A stretch of 64,000 nucleotides of DNA, from NCBI RefSeq assembly GCF_038967635.1, contig NZ_CP152413.1:8188001-8252000 (forward strand), read 5' to 3'. A model generated the notes under the pieces. It was not told the DNA's origin. It did no database searches and saw only the letters and a list, made by a program, of their open reading frames with translations. The stretch comes from Bradyrhizobium sp. B124 (GTDB lineage: Bacteria > Pseudomonadota > Alphaproteobacteria > Rhizobiales > Xanthobacteraceae). Positions 53,221 through 61,388 of the stretch are shown piece after piece. How positions within the stretch are numbered: the stretch's first letter is position 1; every line of letters begins with the position of its first letter. The translations under genes were made by a program, and so were the position numbers.

Positions 53221-53793
53221 TCAAGCCGTCCGGCGGCGCCAGAAAGCGTGCACCGTCAGGGTGACCTTCAGGACCGGATCACCGGCAGTTCGCTCGGTGG
53301 ATCCCCCCGGCTGCACCAGCAATGCGTCGACGAACACATAGGGCGCGCCGCTTTCAAGCCGGTACAGCAACGTCTGCAATGCCGCCAGCGTGGCATTGAG
53401 GGAGATCTGGAGCCTGATGGCGTCGTTCTTGTCGTCGCGATCAGCGGGAATCCCGGACGAGACCAGCACTGCGTGCTGGTTCAGCACCAGTTCGGACAGA
53501 TAAGCCTGGAGCTGCGCGGTGGCGAGGCCGCTGGTCGGCGCATCGAGGAAAGCCGCCGCCGGCGCAGCGAGGCGTTGGGTCTGTGTACGCTTGTTGGCGG
53601 TCGGCCGCGAACGCAGCTCGAGCGCCGCCAGTTCGTCGCGCTGTTCGGCGAGGTGCTGCAGGGCGCTGGAGCGTGCCTGCAACGCGCCCGCAATCGCGAT
53701 CGCGCAGATCAGCAGCAGCGCGCAGAAACCGCCGGTCGCGAGAACTTGCTCGCGGTTGATGTCGAAGTTGAGGTTCAGCTTCGCCTTCAGCAC
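53221..53793 (-). CDS. gspM: Type II secretion system protein GspM-like
   Basis: A 190-residue inner-membrane protein: a short cytoplasmic N-terminus, a transmembrane helix at about 21-39 (GGFCALLLICAIAIAGAL), then a coiled coil (LQHLAEQRDELAALELRSR) and a ferredoxin-like periplasmic domain. Architecture and position after GspL identify it as GspM, which forms the inner-membrane platform with GspL. Sequence similarity alone would be weak. Confidence 0.78.
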   Translation of the reverse strand: MLKAKLNLNFDINREQVLATGGFCALLLICAIAIAGALQARSSALQHLAEQRDELAALELRSRPTANKRTQTQRLAAPAAAFLDAPTSGLATAQLQAYLSELVLNQHAVLVSSGIPADRDDKNDAIRLQISLNATLAALQTLLYRLESGAPYVFVDALLVQPGGSTERTAGDPVLKVTLTVHAFWRRRTA

Positions 53794-53796
53794 GCT

Positions 53797-54846
53797 TCAC
53801 TCTCCATCGATCCTGACATGCGGCTCGACGCGTGCCTCGATGTGAAACACGAAGCGAGCGCCGTCGGCATTGCGCGTTGTCGGGGCAAAGAAATGCACAT
53901 CCCTGAAATGTCCGGAGCGCTCGAGCGGTGCGATCAGCGACGGTGCATCGCCGGCGAGGCCCACGATGCGCAGCGTCGAACCGTCCATATTCAGTTCCGT
54001 CAGATAGGACGTGTCGGGGAGGGCGCGCGACAGTGCTTCGACGACGACCACCGCGACCGGCGATGTCTCCTTCAGGGCGCGCGCGCGTTCGGCCGGCGCG
54101 AGCGAGGCGATCGCCTCTTTCGACGAATTGCCCTTGATCTGGCGCTGCAGCGTCGCAAGGCGCGATCCGATCTCGTCGCTCTCGCTGTCCGCGGATGCAG
54201 CGTTCATGAAGGCCGAGACGTTGACCACTAGCGTCAGACAGACCGCAGCGACCATCAGCCCGACGACCATTCGGCGCGTCCGCGAGAGATTGCTGTCGGT
54301 CGCCTCAGCGAGGCGGGACCACAGCGTGACCGTTCCGTCACCGCGGTCCTTGCCCGCGACGACCCGGTCGACCCGCAGCCCCAACGCGCCGAGTTGGCCG
54401 CACGCGTCATCGAGTGTCGCGCGCGAGGTGGCGAGGATCTCGACATTGAGGATGTTTGCATCCGCGCTGGTTGCCACATTGAAGCCGTAGGCGGCCTGGC
54501 TCGCCCGCCACGGAAACAGTCGCTCGATCTGGTTGCGCACGATGCCGGCTAGCAGATCGCGTGCCTGCGCCGGAACATTCATCGCGCGCGAAACGATATC
54601 GGAGGCAGGAAGCTCGAGAATGACGAAGGATTTCTGTGCGGCGCGGATGATCTCATCCGGTAGCGCATTTTCCGCAGCCCCCGCCGCGAAGGTCGATCTC
54701 GCCGATTTCGTCGCGTCTTCAACGACCCAGTCGCTGCCGACCCTCGTCACCTTCAACCAGTGCCTGGCGCGGCGGCGCTCCTGCCAGCCGAGCCAAAGAC
54801 GGGCGAGGATGTCGATCCAGCGCCGCATGATCAATTCGATGTTCAT
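53797..54846 (-). CDS. gspL: Type II secretion system protein GspL-like
   Basis: A 349-residue protein with an N-terminal cytoplasmic actin-like region, a transmembrane helix at about 211-231 (VVGLMVAAVCLTLVVNVSAF) and a PilN-like periplasmic domain. It should recruit the GspE ATPase to the inner-membrane platform. Its ATG overlaps the gspK stop (TGATG); three bases separate it from gspM. Confidence 0.82.
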   Translation of the reverse strand: MNIELIMRRWIDILARLWLGWQERRRARHWLKVTRVGSDWVVEDATKSARSTFAAGAAENALPDEIIRAAQKSFVILELPASDIVSRAMNVPAQARDLLAGIVRNQIERLFPWRASQAAYGFNVATSADANILNVEILATSRATLDDACGQLGALGLRVDRVVAGKDRGDGTVTLWSRLAEATDSNLSRTRRMVVGLMVAAVCLTLVVNVSAFMNAASADSESDEIGSRLATLQRQIKGNSSKEAIASLAPAERARALKETSPVAVVVVEALSRALPDTSYLTELNMDGSTLRIVGLAGDAPSLIAPLERSGHFRDVHFFAPTTRNADGARFVFHIEARVEPHVRIDGE

Positions 54847-55781
54847 CAGCGCGCCTCCAGCGATGCGACGACGCCTGTCCTTGCGAACCGCGATATCGGT
54901 GTCCAGGCCAGGACCCGATACGGTTGCTTGTCGTCGGGGAGCAGCACGATGAACGCCCTGGCTGCGGCGCTGTATCCGCCGGTCGTGCCGGCGACGAGGT
55001 CCACCGCGACCACATGCGTCTGCGGAACCTTCAGGTATTTCTGCGCCGGTCCGAGCAGGAAGGAGAGCCGCTCGGGATCAACGAACGGCGAGCTCCGCAT
55101 GTCGAGGAAGGCATCAAGATGCTCCGCATCGAACGACGGCAAGGCCCGCAGCACCGCGACCGGCGCGGTGAGCGGATTGACGCCGTCGCTGCCGAAGACG
55201 GTGATCAGGGGCGCCATCGCTGCCATCCATTGCGGCTGCATGCCGGGGATATCAGCGATCTGCCCAATGTCGGTGAACGGCGCGGGCGCTGCCGCCGGCT
55301 GGTCAGGTGTACCGGGTGCCGGTGGCTTCGCCGCATCGCCCGGCCGCGGCTGCGCATCGTTCGATCGCGCTTGCCCTGCGATGTCGCGCAGCGCGACGAT
55401 CCGTTGCGCGACGATGCCGGCATCGTCATCCTCGGCACCGACATAGCGGAGCAGTGAGGCGAGCAGTTCGACCGGTGCCTTTCCGATGTCGATCCGGCCG
55501 CCCTCATCGCTGATGGTAAGCTGAACGGATCCGGTCGCGAATGTCAGCGTAGCGGTGCGCTCGGCGGGCGGGGCGTCTCGCAGCGCCGCAACAATACCGG
55601 CGGCGGCCTCGAGACCCGCGGTCAGGAGTCCGTCGGCTTGCACACGCTCCCGGTCGATCCGAACGATGCCGGCGAGGCTGCGAAACGTCGTCGACGTTGC
55701 CATGGCGAGGGCGGCGCACAGCGCGATCGCCCACAGCACAGCGAGCAGGACCATGCCGCGTTGGGTGCGAAGGCTGCTCAT
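54846..55781 (-). CDS. gspK: Type II secretion minor pseudopilin GspK
   Basis: A 311-residue protein starting MSSLRTQRGMVLLAVLWAIAL: prepilin leader ending in RG before M, then the hydrophobic helix, as in GspK. It is much longer than other pseudopilins, as GspK is, with a large globular domain. It caps the pseudopilus tip with GspI and GspJ. ATG chosen at 55781, overlapping gspJ (ATGA); the longer frame to 56126 lies in gspJ. Confidence 0.87.
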   Translation of the reverse strand: MSSLRTQRGMVLLAVLWAIALCAALAMATSTTFRSLAGIVRIDRERVQADGLLTAGLEAAAGIVAALRDAPPAERTATLTFATGSVQLTISDEGGRIDIGKAPVELLASLLRYVGAEDDDAGIVAQRIVALRDIAGQARSNDAQPRPGDAAKPPAPGTPDQPAAAPAPFTDIGQIADIPGMQPQWMAAMAPLITVFGSDGVNPLTAPVAVLRALPSFDAEHLDAFLDMRSSPFVDPERLSFLLGPAQKYLKVPQTHVVAVDLVAGTTGGYSAAARAFIVLLPDDKQPYRVLAWTPISRFARTGVVASLEAR

Positions 55782-56515
55782 CGGCGCGCTCCTGGCGGCG
55801 GATCCTTGGCCGGCGTCTCCTTCGGCGGTGCGGACTTGCCGGTGACGCAGTCGGCGTTGGCTCCCGGCTGGGCACAGCCGATCGGCGCGTCGGCGCGCAG
55901 CGTGAACTGAACGCCGGGCAACAGATCGGCCCCGCTCGCGCGGTCTCGAACGGTCAGCCGCACCAAGCGCGGCAAGAGCGGCTGCCCGATCCATGTTGTG
56001 CTCCAGGACAAGGTGCCGTCCGGACCAGTGCTTCCGAATGCAAACGCGATGTCGACCTGACCTTCGATCACACCGACGGGGTCCTGCAGTGCGACGCTCG
56101 CAAACGGCGTGCGTTGTCCTTGCCATCGAGCACGGCGCCGGACCAGATGGTTGACGCCATCCGTCTCCTCGACCTGCAGGCTGACCACTTCCTCACCCCG
56201 GCCGCCGCCCGCACTGCTTCCGGTGACGAACGTCATCTGGTTCGCATCGCCGTTGAAGGCGGCCGTCGCGTCCGCGCCGTCACCCTGTTTCATTTGCCGG
56301 GCGGACCCGATGTCCGCCGTGAGGCGGTCGACCGCGAGCAGCAACTGATCGGTCTTTCCCACCAGACCTGTCCTGCGGTCGAAATTCAGCGCAACGTTGT
56401 TGATCAGAACGGCGGTTGCGGCAATCACCGCAGACCCGATCGCGAGCGCGGCCAGCACCTCGATCAGCGTGAAGCCGGATGCCGCACGGAGCCCGCTTCG
56501 AAGCGCTGCGCTCAT
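55778..56515 (-). CDS. gspJ: Type II secretion minor pseudopilin GspJ
   Basis: A 245-residue pseudopilin: leader ending AASG before FTLIEVLAALAIGSAV, with the conserved Glu at +5. Tip-complex partner of GspI and GspK. ATG 56515 overlaps the gspI stop (ATGA). Confidence 0.88.
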   Translation of the reverse strand: MSAALRSGLRAASGFTLIEVLAALAIGSAVIAATAVLINNVALNFDRRTGLVGKTDQLLLAVDRLTADIGSARQMKQGDGADATAAFNGDANQMTFVTGSSAGGGRGEEVVSLQVEETDGVNHLVRRRARWQGQRTPFASVALQDPVGVIEGQVDIAFAFGSTGPDGTLSWSTTWIGQPLLPRLVRLTVRDRASGADLLPGVQFTLRADAPIGCAQPGANADCVTGKSAPPKETPAKDPPPGARR

Positions 56516-56979
56516 TCGTCGGCTCCCAATCCGAGCCGCAGCGTATCCGCGCTGACCGTCTGTCCGGGCGCCCACGACACTGTCGCTACGAGATGATATG
56601 CGATCCAGTTCAGGCGTTTGGTGCCGGGCTCCTCCTTCTTGTCCGGTGCGGCTGCGGCCGGCGCATCCCGCCGCACGGCCATGGCATCGACGAACATGGG
56701 CTCCGATGTGACGGACCAGCGCAGACCGGCGGTCTCGCCGTCACGCGTTCCATTGGCGAGGATCGAGCGGTCGACCGGCGAATCCAGGATCGTGCGCAAC
56801 ATGACCTGTGCCGCAATACGGCCGTCGATCCGGTCCGCGATCCGGCGCGCGTAGAACAGATGCGGACCGAGCACCGACACGAACGCGAGCAGCAGCGCCA
56901 ATGCCACCAGCGCCTCGATCAAGGTGAACCCCGCACATGCCGAACGAGGATCAGGGCAGATCGACCGCAACGCGGCCAT
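56512..56979 (-). CDS. gspI: Type II secretion minor pseudopilin GspI
   Basis: A 155-residue pseudopilin: leader ending CAG before FTLIEALVALALLLAF. ATG at 56979 (a longer frame to 57012 is possible) overlaps gspH by 29 bases, an overlap larger than its neighbours, so the exact start is uncertain. Starts the GspI-J-K tip complex. Confidence 0.85.
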   Translation of the reverse strand: MAALRSICPDPRSACAGFTLIEALVALALLLAFVSVLGPHLFYARRIADRIDGRIAAQVMLRTILDSPVDRSILANGTRDGETAGLRWSVTSEPMFVDAMAVRRDAPAAAAPDKKEEPGTKRLNWIAYHLVATVSWAPGQTVSADTLRLGLGADE

Positions 56980-57400
56980 TATACCAGTTGACGTCCACCT
57001 CATAGCGCACATTCTCCCACGAGAATCTCAGCACCGATCCGGTCGAAGCGCCGTCCGGCTCGAACCGCACCACCGCCTGTCGTCCCGACCAGAGCTCGTT
57101 CACGCCGATCACATCGACCCGGACGTCGCGAGGGATCGCAATCGTGCCGGCCTGCCCGACGATCGTTCGCGCATTTCCGTCGAGCGACACGCGGCGGCTT
57201 TGTCCGGTGAGAATTGCCGCAAGCCGCTCGCGTCGCAGCAGCGCTGCGGTCTGCAGCGTCAACGCCTTCAGGCTGGCGCGCCCGGTGCCCGGAACCATCG
57301 TCACCACCAGCGATGCCAACATCGCGATGATCAGCATCACCGCCATCATCTCGATCAGGGTGGAGCCCGCCGTCGAACCGGTGATTGTCGCGCGCGTCAT
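56951..57400 (-). CDS. gspH: Type II secretion minor pseudopilin GspH
   Basis: A 149-residue GspH/FimT-type pseudopilin: the leader ends AG before STLIEMMAVMLIIAM, a less usual Ser at +1 instead of Phe, with Glu at +5. GspH joins the pseudopilus below the tip. Nine bases after gspF. No gspG lies between F and H, where it is normally found. Confidence 0.8.
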   Translation of the reverse strand: MTRATITGSTAGSTLIEMMAVMLIIAMLASLVVTMVPGTGRASLKALTLQTAALLRRERLAAILTGQSRRVSLDGNARTIVGQAGTIAIPRDVRVDVIGVNELWSGRQAVVRFEPDGASTGSVLRFSWENVRYEVDVNWYNGRVAVDLP

Positions 57401-57409
57401 CAGCCATCC

Positions 57410-58615
57410 CTACATCGCAAGCTCGGTGATGCTGAGCAGGGCACTCATGATCGATACCACCAGCGTTCCGATACCGATGCTGACCGCGATGATGGTGATC
57501 GGTCCGATCGCACCCATCAGCCGGTCGAGGCCGATGGCGAGCCGCTGCTCATAGAGATCGGCGGCGTGCTGCGCGATGGCCGACAGGTCGCCGGTCTCGT
57601 CACCGACCCGGAGCATGCGGACCGCAAGCGGCGGCACCAGGTCGCTCTCGGCCAGTGCCTCGATAAAACGGCGGCCGTTGCGCACCTGCTCGTGCACCTT
57701 ATCGACGGCCGCCGCGTAGCGGGGCTCGGTCATGATATCGCGCAGGATCTTCAGCGCGGTCGGCAAGGCGACCCCGTTCTCGACCAGCAGCCCGAGCGTC
57801 CCGATGAAGCGGGCGGTGCGACGATCATGCATCGGGCCGGAGATGCCGGGAATGGTCGCGAGCAAAGACATCAGCGATGCGCGCGCGGCCGGCTGACGCA
57901 GGATCAGCCAACCCAGCACCAGCACCGCGCCGCAGCCGCCAAGGAACGTGTCGAGATGGGCGCGCAGCCAGGTGGACATCGTGAGCGCAAAGGCCGCGCC
58001 GGAATTGAGACGTCCGCGCAGCTCGCTGAATACCGACTCGAATTGCGGCACGACATAGAGCAGGAAGAAAAACAGGATGACGAGCGCCGACCCGACCAGG
58101 AACATCGGATAGCGGACCGCCGACGTGATCCGTTGCGACAACTGCTCGCGCCGGGTCCGGTCCTCGACGATCGCCCGCAGCACCACTTCCAGCTTGCCGG
58201 ACGCTTCGCCGGCGCGCACCATCGCGACGTAGATTGGCTCGATGATCTGGTTGTGGCGCTCGAGTGCCTCGGCGAAGCCGTCGCCGCCGGAGACCGCGGA
58301 GCGCAGCCCGCCGGCAAAGCGGGCCACCGCCTTGTTGGTGTCTTCCTCCAGCGTCTGGAGCGCAGCTTCCAGCGTCAGTCCGGAGCGAAGCAGCAGCGCC
58401 AGCAGGCGCAGGAACGTGGTCAGCTCGCGTTGCCGGGGCAGGCTCCCGCTCGAAACGCTGGCGCGCAGCGCGCTGCGGCCTGCGATCTCGGCCTCGACCG
58501 GCAGGTGGCCGAGATACTCGATGCGCCGCAGCACCTCCTCGCGCGAGGGCGCGTCGACGTCGCCGAGAATGATCTCGCCGGCCTTGGTCAATGCGCGGTA
58601 GCGGTAGTGCGGCAT
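57410..58615 (-). CDS. gspF: Type II secretion inner-membrane protein GspF
   Basis: A 401-residue polytopic platform protein with two repeats of the T2SSF domain: FLRLLALLLRSGLTLEAALQ (about 83-102) and RFIGTLGLLVENGVALPTALK, each before the family GES/AE-type block, and three hydrophobic helices near 170-190, 225-245 and 370-395. N-terminus PHYRYRALTKAGEIILGDV is typical of GspF. Interacts with GspE and GspL. Seven bases from gspE. Confidence 0.94.
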   Translation of the reverse strand: MPHYRYRALTKAGEIILGDVDAPSREEVLRRIEYLGHLPVEAEIAGRSALRASVSSGSLPRQRELTTFLRLLALLLRSGLTLEAALQTLEEDTNKAVARFAGGLRSAVSGGDGFAEALERHNQIIEPIYVAMVRAGEASGKLEVVLRAIVEDRTRREQLSQRITSAVRYPMFLVGSALVILFFFLLYVVPQFESVFSELRGRLNSGAAFALTMSTWLRAHLDTFLGGCGAVLVLGWLILRQPAARASLMSLLATIPGISGPMHDRRTARFIGTLGLLVENGVALPTALKILRDIMTEPRYAAAVDKVHEQVRNGRRFIEALAESDLVPPLAVRMLRVGDETGDLSAIAQHAADLYEQRLAIGLDRLMGAIGPITIIAVSIGIGTLVVSIMSALLSITELAM

Positions 58616-58622
58616 GACCGTC

Positions 58623-60338
58623 CTACAGGCTCATGGTCAGGCGGAAGATCTCGTCGAGCGTGGTCTGTCCGGCGCGCAATTTTGCGACACCATCCTCCGT
58701 CATCGAAATCATGCCGGCGCGCCGGGCCACGGCTTCGAGCTCGGAGGCATCGGTCTTCGGGCCGATCGACCGTCGCAGCGTCGCGCCGATCTCCATGATC
58801 TCGAACACGCCCTTGCGTCCGCGGAAGCCTGTGTTGCTGCACCAATCGCAGCCCTTGGGCCGGCAGACCACCTCGCCAGCCTCGATGCCAAGCGCCGCAT
58901 AGCGTTCATCCGCCGCGATATCCGCTGCCGACAGGGTGTAATGTTGCTTGCAGTGGTCGCACAGGATCCGGACCAGCCGCTGCGCCACGATCACCCGCGC
59001 GCACGATGCCAGCAGGAAGCTCTCGATTCCCATGTCGATCAGGCGCGTCACGGCGCCCGCGGCGGTGTTGGTGTGCAGCGTCGTCAGCACCAGATGGCCG
59101 GTCAGCGCAGCGTGGACGCCGATATGGGCGGTCTCGGCATCGCGCATCTCGCCAACCATGATGACGTCGGGGTCGAGCCGCATGAAGGAGCGCAGCGCGG
59201 ATGCGAAGGTGAGCCCGATGCCTGGATGCACCTGGGTCTGGGTGATACCCGGGATCTGATACTCGACGGGGTCCTCGATGGTCAGGATCTTGCGGGTGGG
59301 TTCATTGATCGCGGCAAGCGATGCCGCGAGCGTCGTCGTCTTGCCGGACCCGGTCGGGCCGGTGACGATGACCATTCCGTATGGTGCAAGCAACGCCTTG
59401 CGCAGAACCGCCTCGTGATGCGCGTTGAGCCCGATCTGGTCGAGCGAGACCAGGCCGGCTCCCTTGCGCAACAGCCGAATGACGGCGCATTCGCCGTGCA
59501 TCGTCGGCATGGTGGCGACCCGCAGGTCGATCTCGTTGCCGCCGACCAGGATGTGGGCGCGCCCGTCCTGCGACAGCCGGCGCTCGGTGATGTTAAGGCC
59601 GGCCATGATCTTGAGGCGTGACAGGATGCCCTTGGCCATCGCCATCGGCGGTGCCGGCACGTTCTTCAGCATGCCGTCGACGCGCAGGCGAACCTGCAGT
59701 GTATTGCCGGTCGGCTCGATGTGCAGATCGGTCGCCCGCTGCTCGACGGCCAGGCGGAGCAGGTCGTCAAGCGCCCGCACCACCGGCGCACCGCGCGCGA
59801 GGTCGCGCAGATTGTCGAGATCGTCCTCGCCACCGGCCGTCCCGGGCTGCGGGGCGTCGCTTGTTTGATCGGGTTCGAGCCGTAGCGACAATGCGGCTTC
59901 CAGATCGTCGGCGGTCGCTGCCGCAAGCGCGACCGGCCGGCGCAGCATGAGTTCGACCGCGCGCAACGTTTCATCGTCAATCGGGGAGGCCAGTGCGAGA
60001 CGTAACGTCCCGGCCGCGCCCTCGTAGGGAAAGAGGCGCTCCTCCTTGAGGAAGCGGGTCGACATCTCGCCGCCGGCAAAGCGCCCGTCGACCAGATCGT
60101 CGCGACGAACCCGGTCGCATCGGTAAAAGCTGGCCAGCTCGTCGGCCAGCGCCGAGGGTGTCAGCTTGGAGATGGCGCTCCAGTCGACATGGCCGGCTGA
60201 TCCGTCGGCGTGACGCGGGCGAGCAGCCCCTTCATCCTTCTGGCTGTCGCGCAATGCGCCCTTGCCGGCGAGATACGTCATGAAGTCGACCGGCGGTGCG
60301 GCCGGTGTCGCAGGCGCATCGCTCTCATGCGCTAGCAT
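58623..60338 (-). CDS. gspE: Type II secretion ATPase GspE
   Basis: A 571-residue assembly ATPase. N-terminal domain 1-200 with LKEERLFPYEG, then the ATPase core: Walker A GPTGSGKTTT at 327-336, Asp box LTIEDPVEYQIPG, Walker B VIMVGEMRDAETA, His box LTTLHTNTA. The CxxC pairs C460/C463 and C497/C500 (CDHC, CDWC) form the zinc-binding domain of GspE. It drives pseudopilus assembly from the cytoplasm. No leader genes gspC or gspD precede it in this window. Confidence 0.95.
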   Translation of the reverse strand: MLAHESDAPATPAAPPVDFMTYLAGKGALRDSQKDEGAARPRHADGSAGHVDWSAISKLTPSALADELASFYRCDRVRRDDLVDGRFAGGEMSTRFLKEERLFPYEGAAGTLRLALASPIDDETLRAVELMLRRPVALAAATADDLEAALSLRLEPDQTSDAPQPGTAGGEDDLDNLRDLARGAPVVRALDDLLRLAVEQRATDLHIEPTGNTLQVRLRVDGMLKNVPAPPMAMAKGILSRLKIMAGLNITERRLSQDGRAHILVGGNEIDLRVATMPTMHGECAVIRLLRKGAGLVSLDQIGLNAHHEAVLRKALLAPYGMVIVTGPTGSGKTTTLAASLAAINEPTRKILTIEDPVEYQIPGITQTQVHPGIGLTFASALRSFMRLDPDVIMVGEMRDAETAHIGVHAALTGHLVLTTLHTNTAAGAVTRLIDMGIESFLLASCARVIVAQRLVRILCDHCKQHYTLSAADIAADERYAALGIEAGEVVCRPKGCDWCSNTGFRGRKGVFEIMEIGATLRRSIGPKTDASELEAVARRAGMISMTEDGVAKLRAGQTTLDEIFRLTMSL

Positions 60339-60516
60339 CGCGCAACTCCGATTGAACCGGCCTGCACAGCTGGTCGACTATGCCGTGCGGCTGCTGGCCG
60401 CGTGATCGTCGCGCAGAGCGTTGCCGAACGTGGTGAAGACATTGCACCTCAAGCGCCGGGCGCGATGTGGCCACCTCGGCACGACGGACGATATGGATTT
60501 GTCTTGCCATTGCGCA

Positions 60517-61149
60517 TCACCTGCTGCCGCCCAAGGGCAATCGCCGGTCGAGCACCGTATCGCCATCGCCAGCTGGATGCAGCGCCGCGCGCTCCCGCTC
60601 GGTGAATGGAAATCGGCGCCGAAACGCAGCCCGCGGCATGTGCGCGTTCCGATCGATGCACACCGCGCAATGCACCAGCGCCTGCTTGATCTCGACCTGG
60701 ACCGTGCGCACGCTGATGCCAAACCGTTTTGCCACTTGTTGCAACGGTACTTCTTCAACACATATCGCCATGAAGATCTCCCGGCGACGGGTCGGTAGCT
60801 CCTGGATGGCGCGGCGCAGCGCTCCGATCTCGGATCGCGCCTCGATGATGCGGTCCGGGCCGGGAGTATCGTCCGGTAGATCGAATAGCGCATCCGCTTG
60901 CGGCACTGTGCGACGGCGCCGTTCGGCAACGCGCCGATTGCTGATGGCGCTCATCGCCACGCGGAACAGATATGCTGGCAAATCGCGAACGGGTCCGATG
61001 CCGTCTGCCTTGCTCAAGCGCAGAAACGTATCCTGCAAGGCCTCGTCGGCGAGATCGGCCGACCCGGTCCGGCGCGTCAAACGTTGTTTGAGATCGTCGT
61101 AGCTTGTGACGAGGAGCGCGAGCAACGCCGTTCGATTGGTGTCGCTCAT
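60517..61149 (-). CDS. ECF-type RNA polymerase sigma factor
   Basis: A 210-residue sigma-70 group 4 factor: region 2 with DEALQDTFLRLSKAD and LPAYLFRVAMSAISN, region 4 with IQELPTRRREIFMAICVEEVPLQQV then AKRFGISVRTVQVEIKQAL. It has a basic ~35-residue tail. No FecR-type anti-sigma gene follows; instead gspE starts 178 bases downstream on the same strand, so it may control the secretion genes. ATG at 61149 taken over the upstream one at 61185. Confidence 0.85.
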   Translation of the reverse strand: MSDTNRTALLALLVTSYDDLKQRLTRRTGSADLADEALQDTFLRLSKADGIGPVRDLPAYLFRVAMSAISNRRVAERRRRTVPQADALFDLPDDTPGPDRIIEARSEIGALRRAIQELPTRRREIFMAICVEEVPLQQVAKRFGISVRTVQVEIKQALVHCAVCIDRNAHMPRAAFRRRFPFTERERAALHPAGDGDTVLDRRLPLGGSR

Positions 61150-61388
61150 TGCAGGGGCCCCATCCCCAACCGCGGCAATCGTCACATTTCAAGTCGGTCG
61201 CGACACTTCTATCTGTGGTTGGTGACATGGAAATGAAACCACAACGAGTGCTCACGTCGCGACATGCCGCGTCACAGTCGATGATGCAGAATTGATTTTT
61301 GTCCGGTGTGATTGCGCATTCCCCAAGTCTATCGCAGACATCGGCTGCGACGCGGGCAACAACGCGATCACCGGCAACGCAACGCATG

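Noticed and set aside
56924..58798. 624-residue plus-strand open frame
   Set aside because: It runs antisense to gspH and gspF and is rich in Arg, Gln and His with no motif; a typical shadow in GC-rich DNA.
53221..60338. Type IV pilus operon
   Set aside because: GspK-, L- and M-like proteins and the GspE zinc cysteines fit type II secretion better; no pilT, pilQ or pilM is present.
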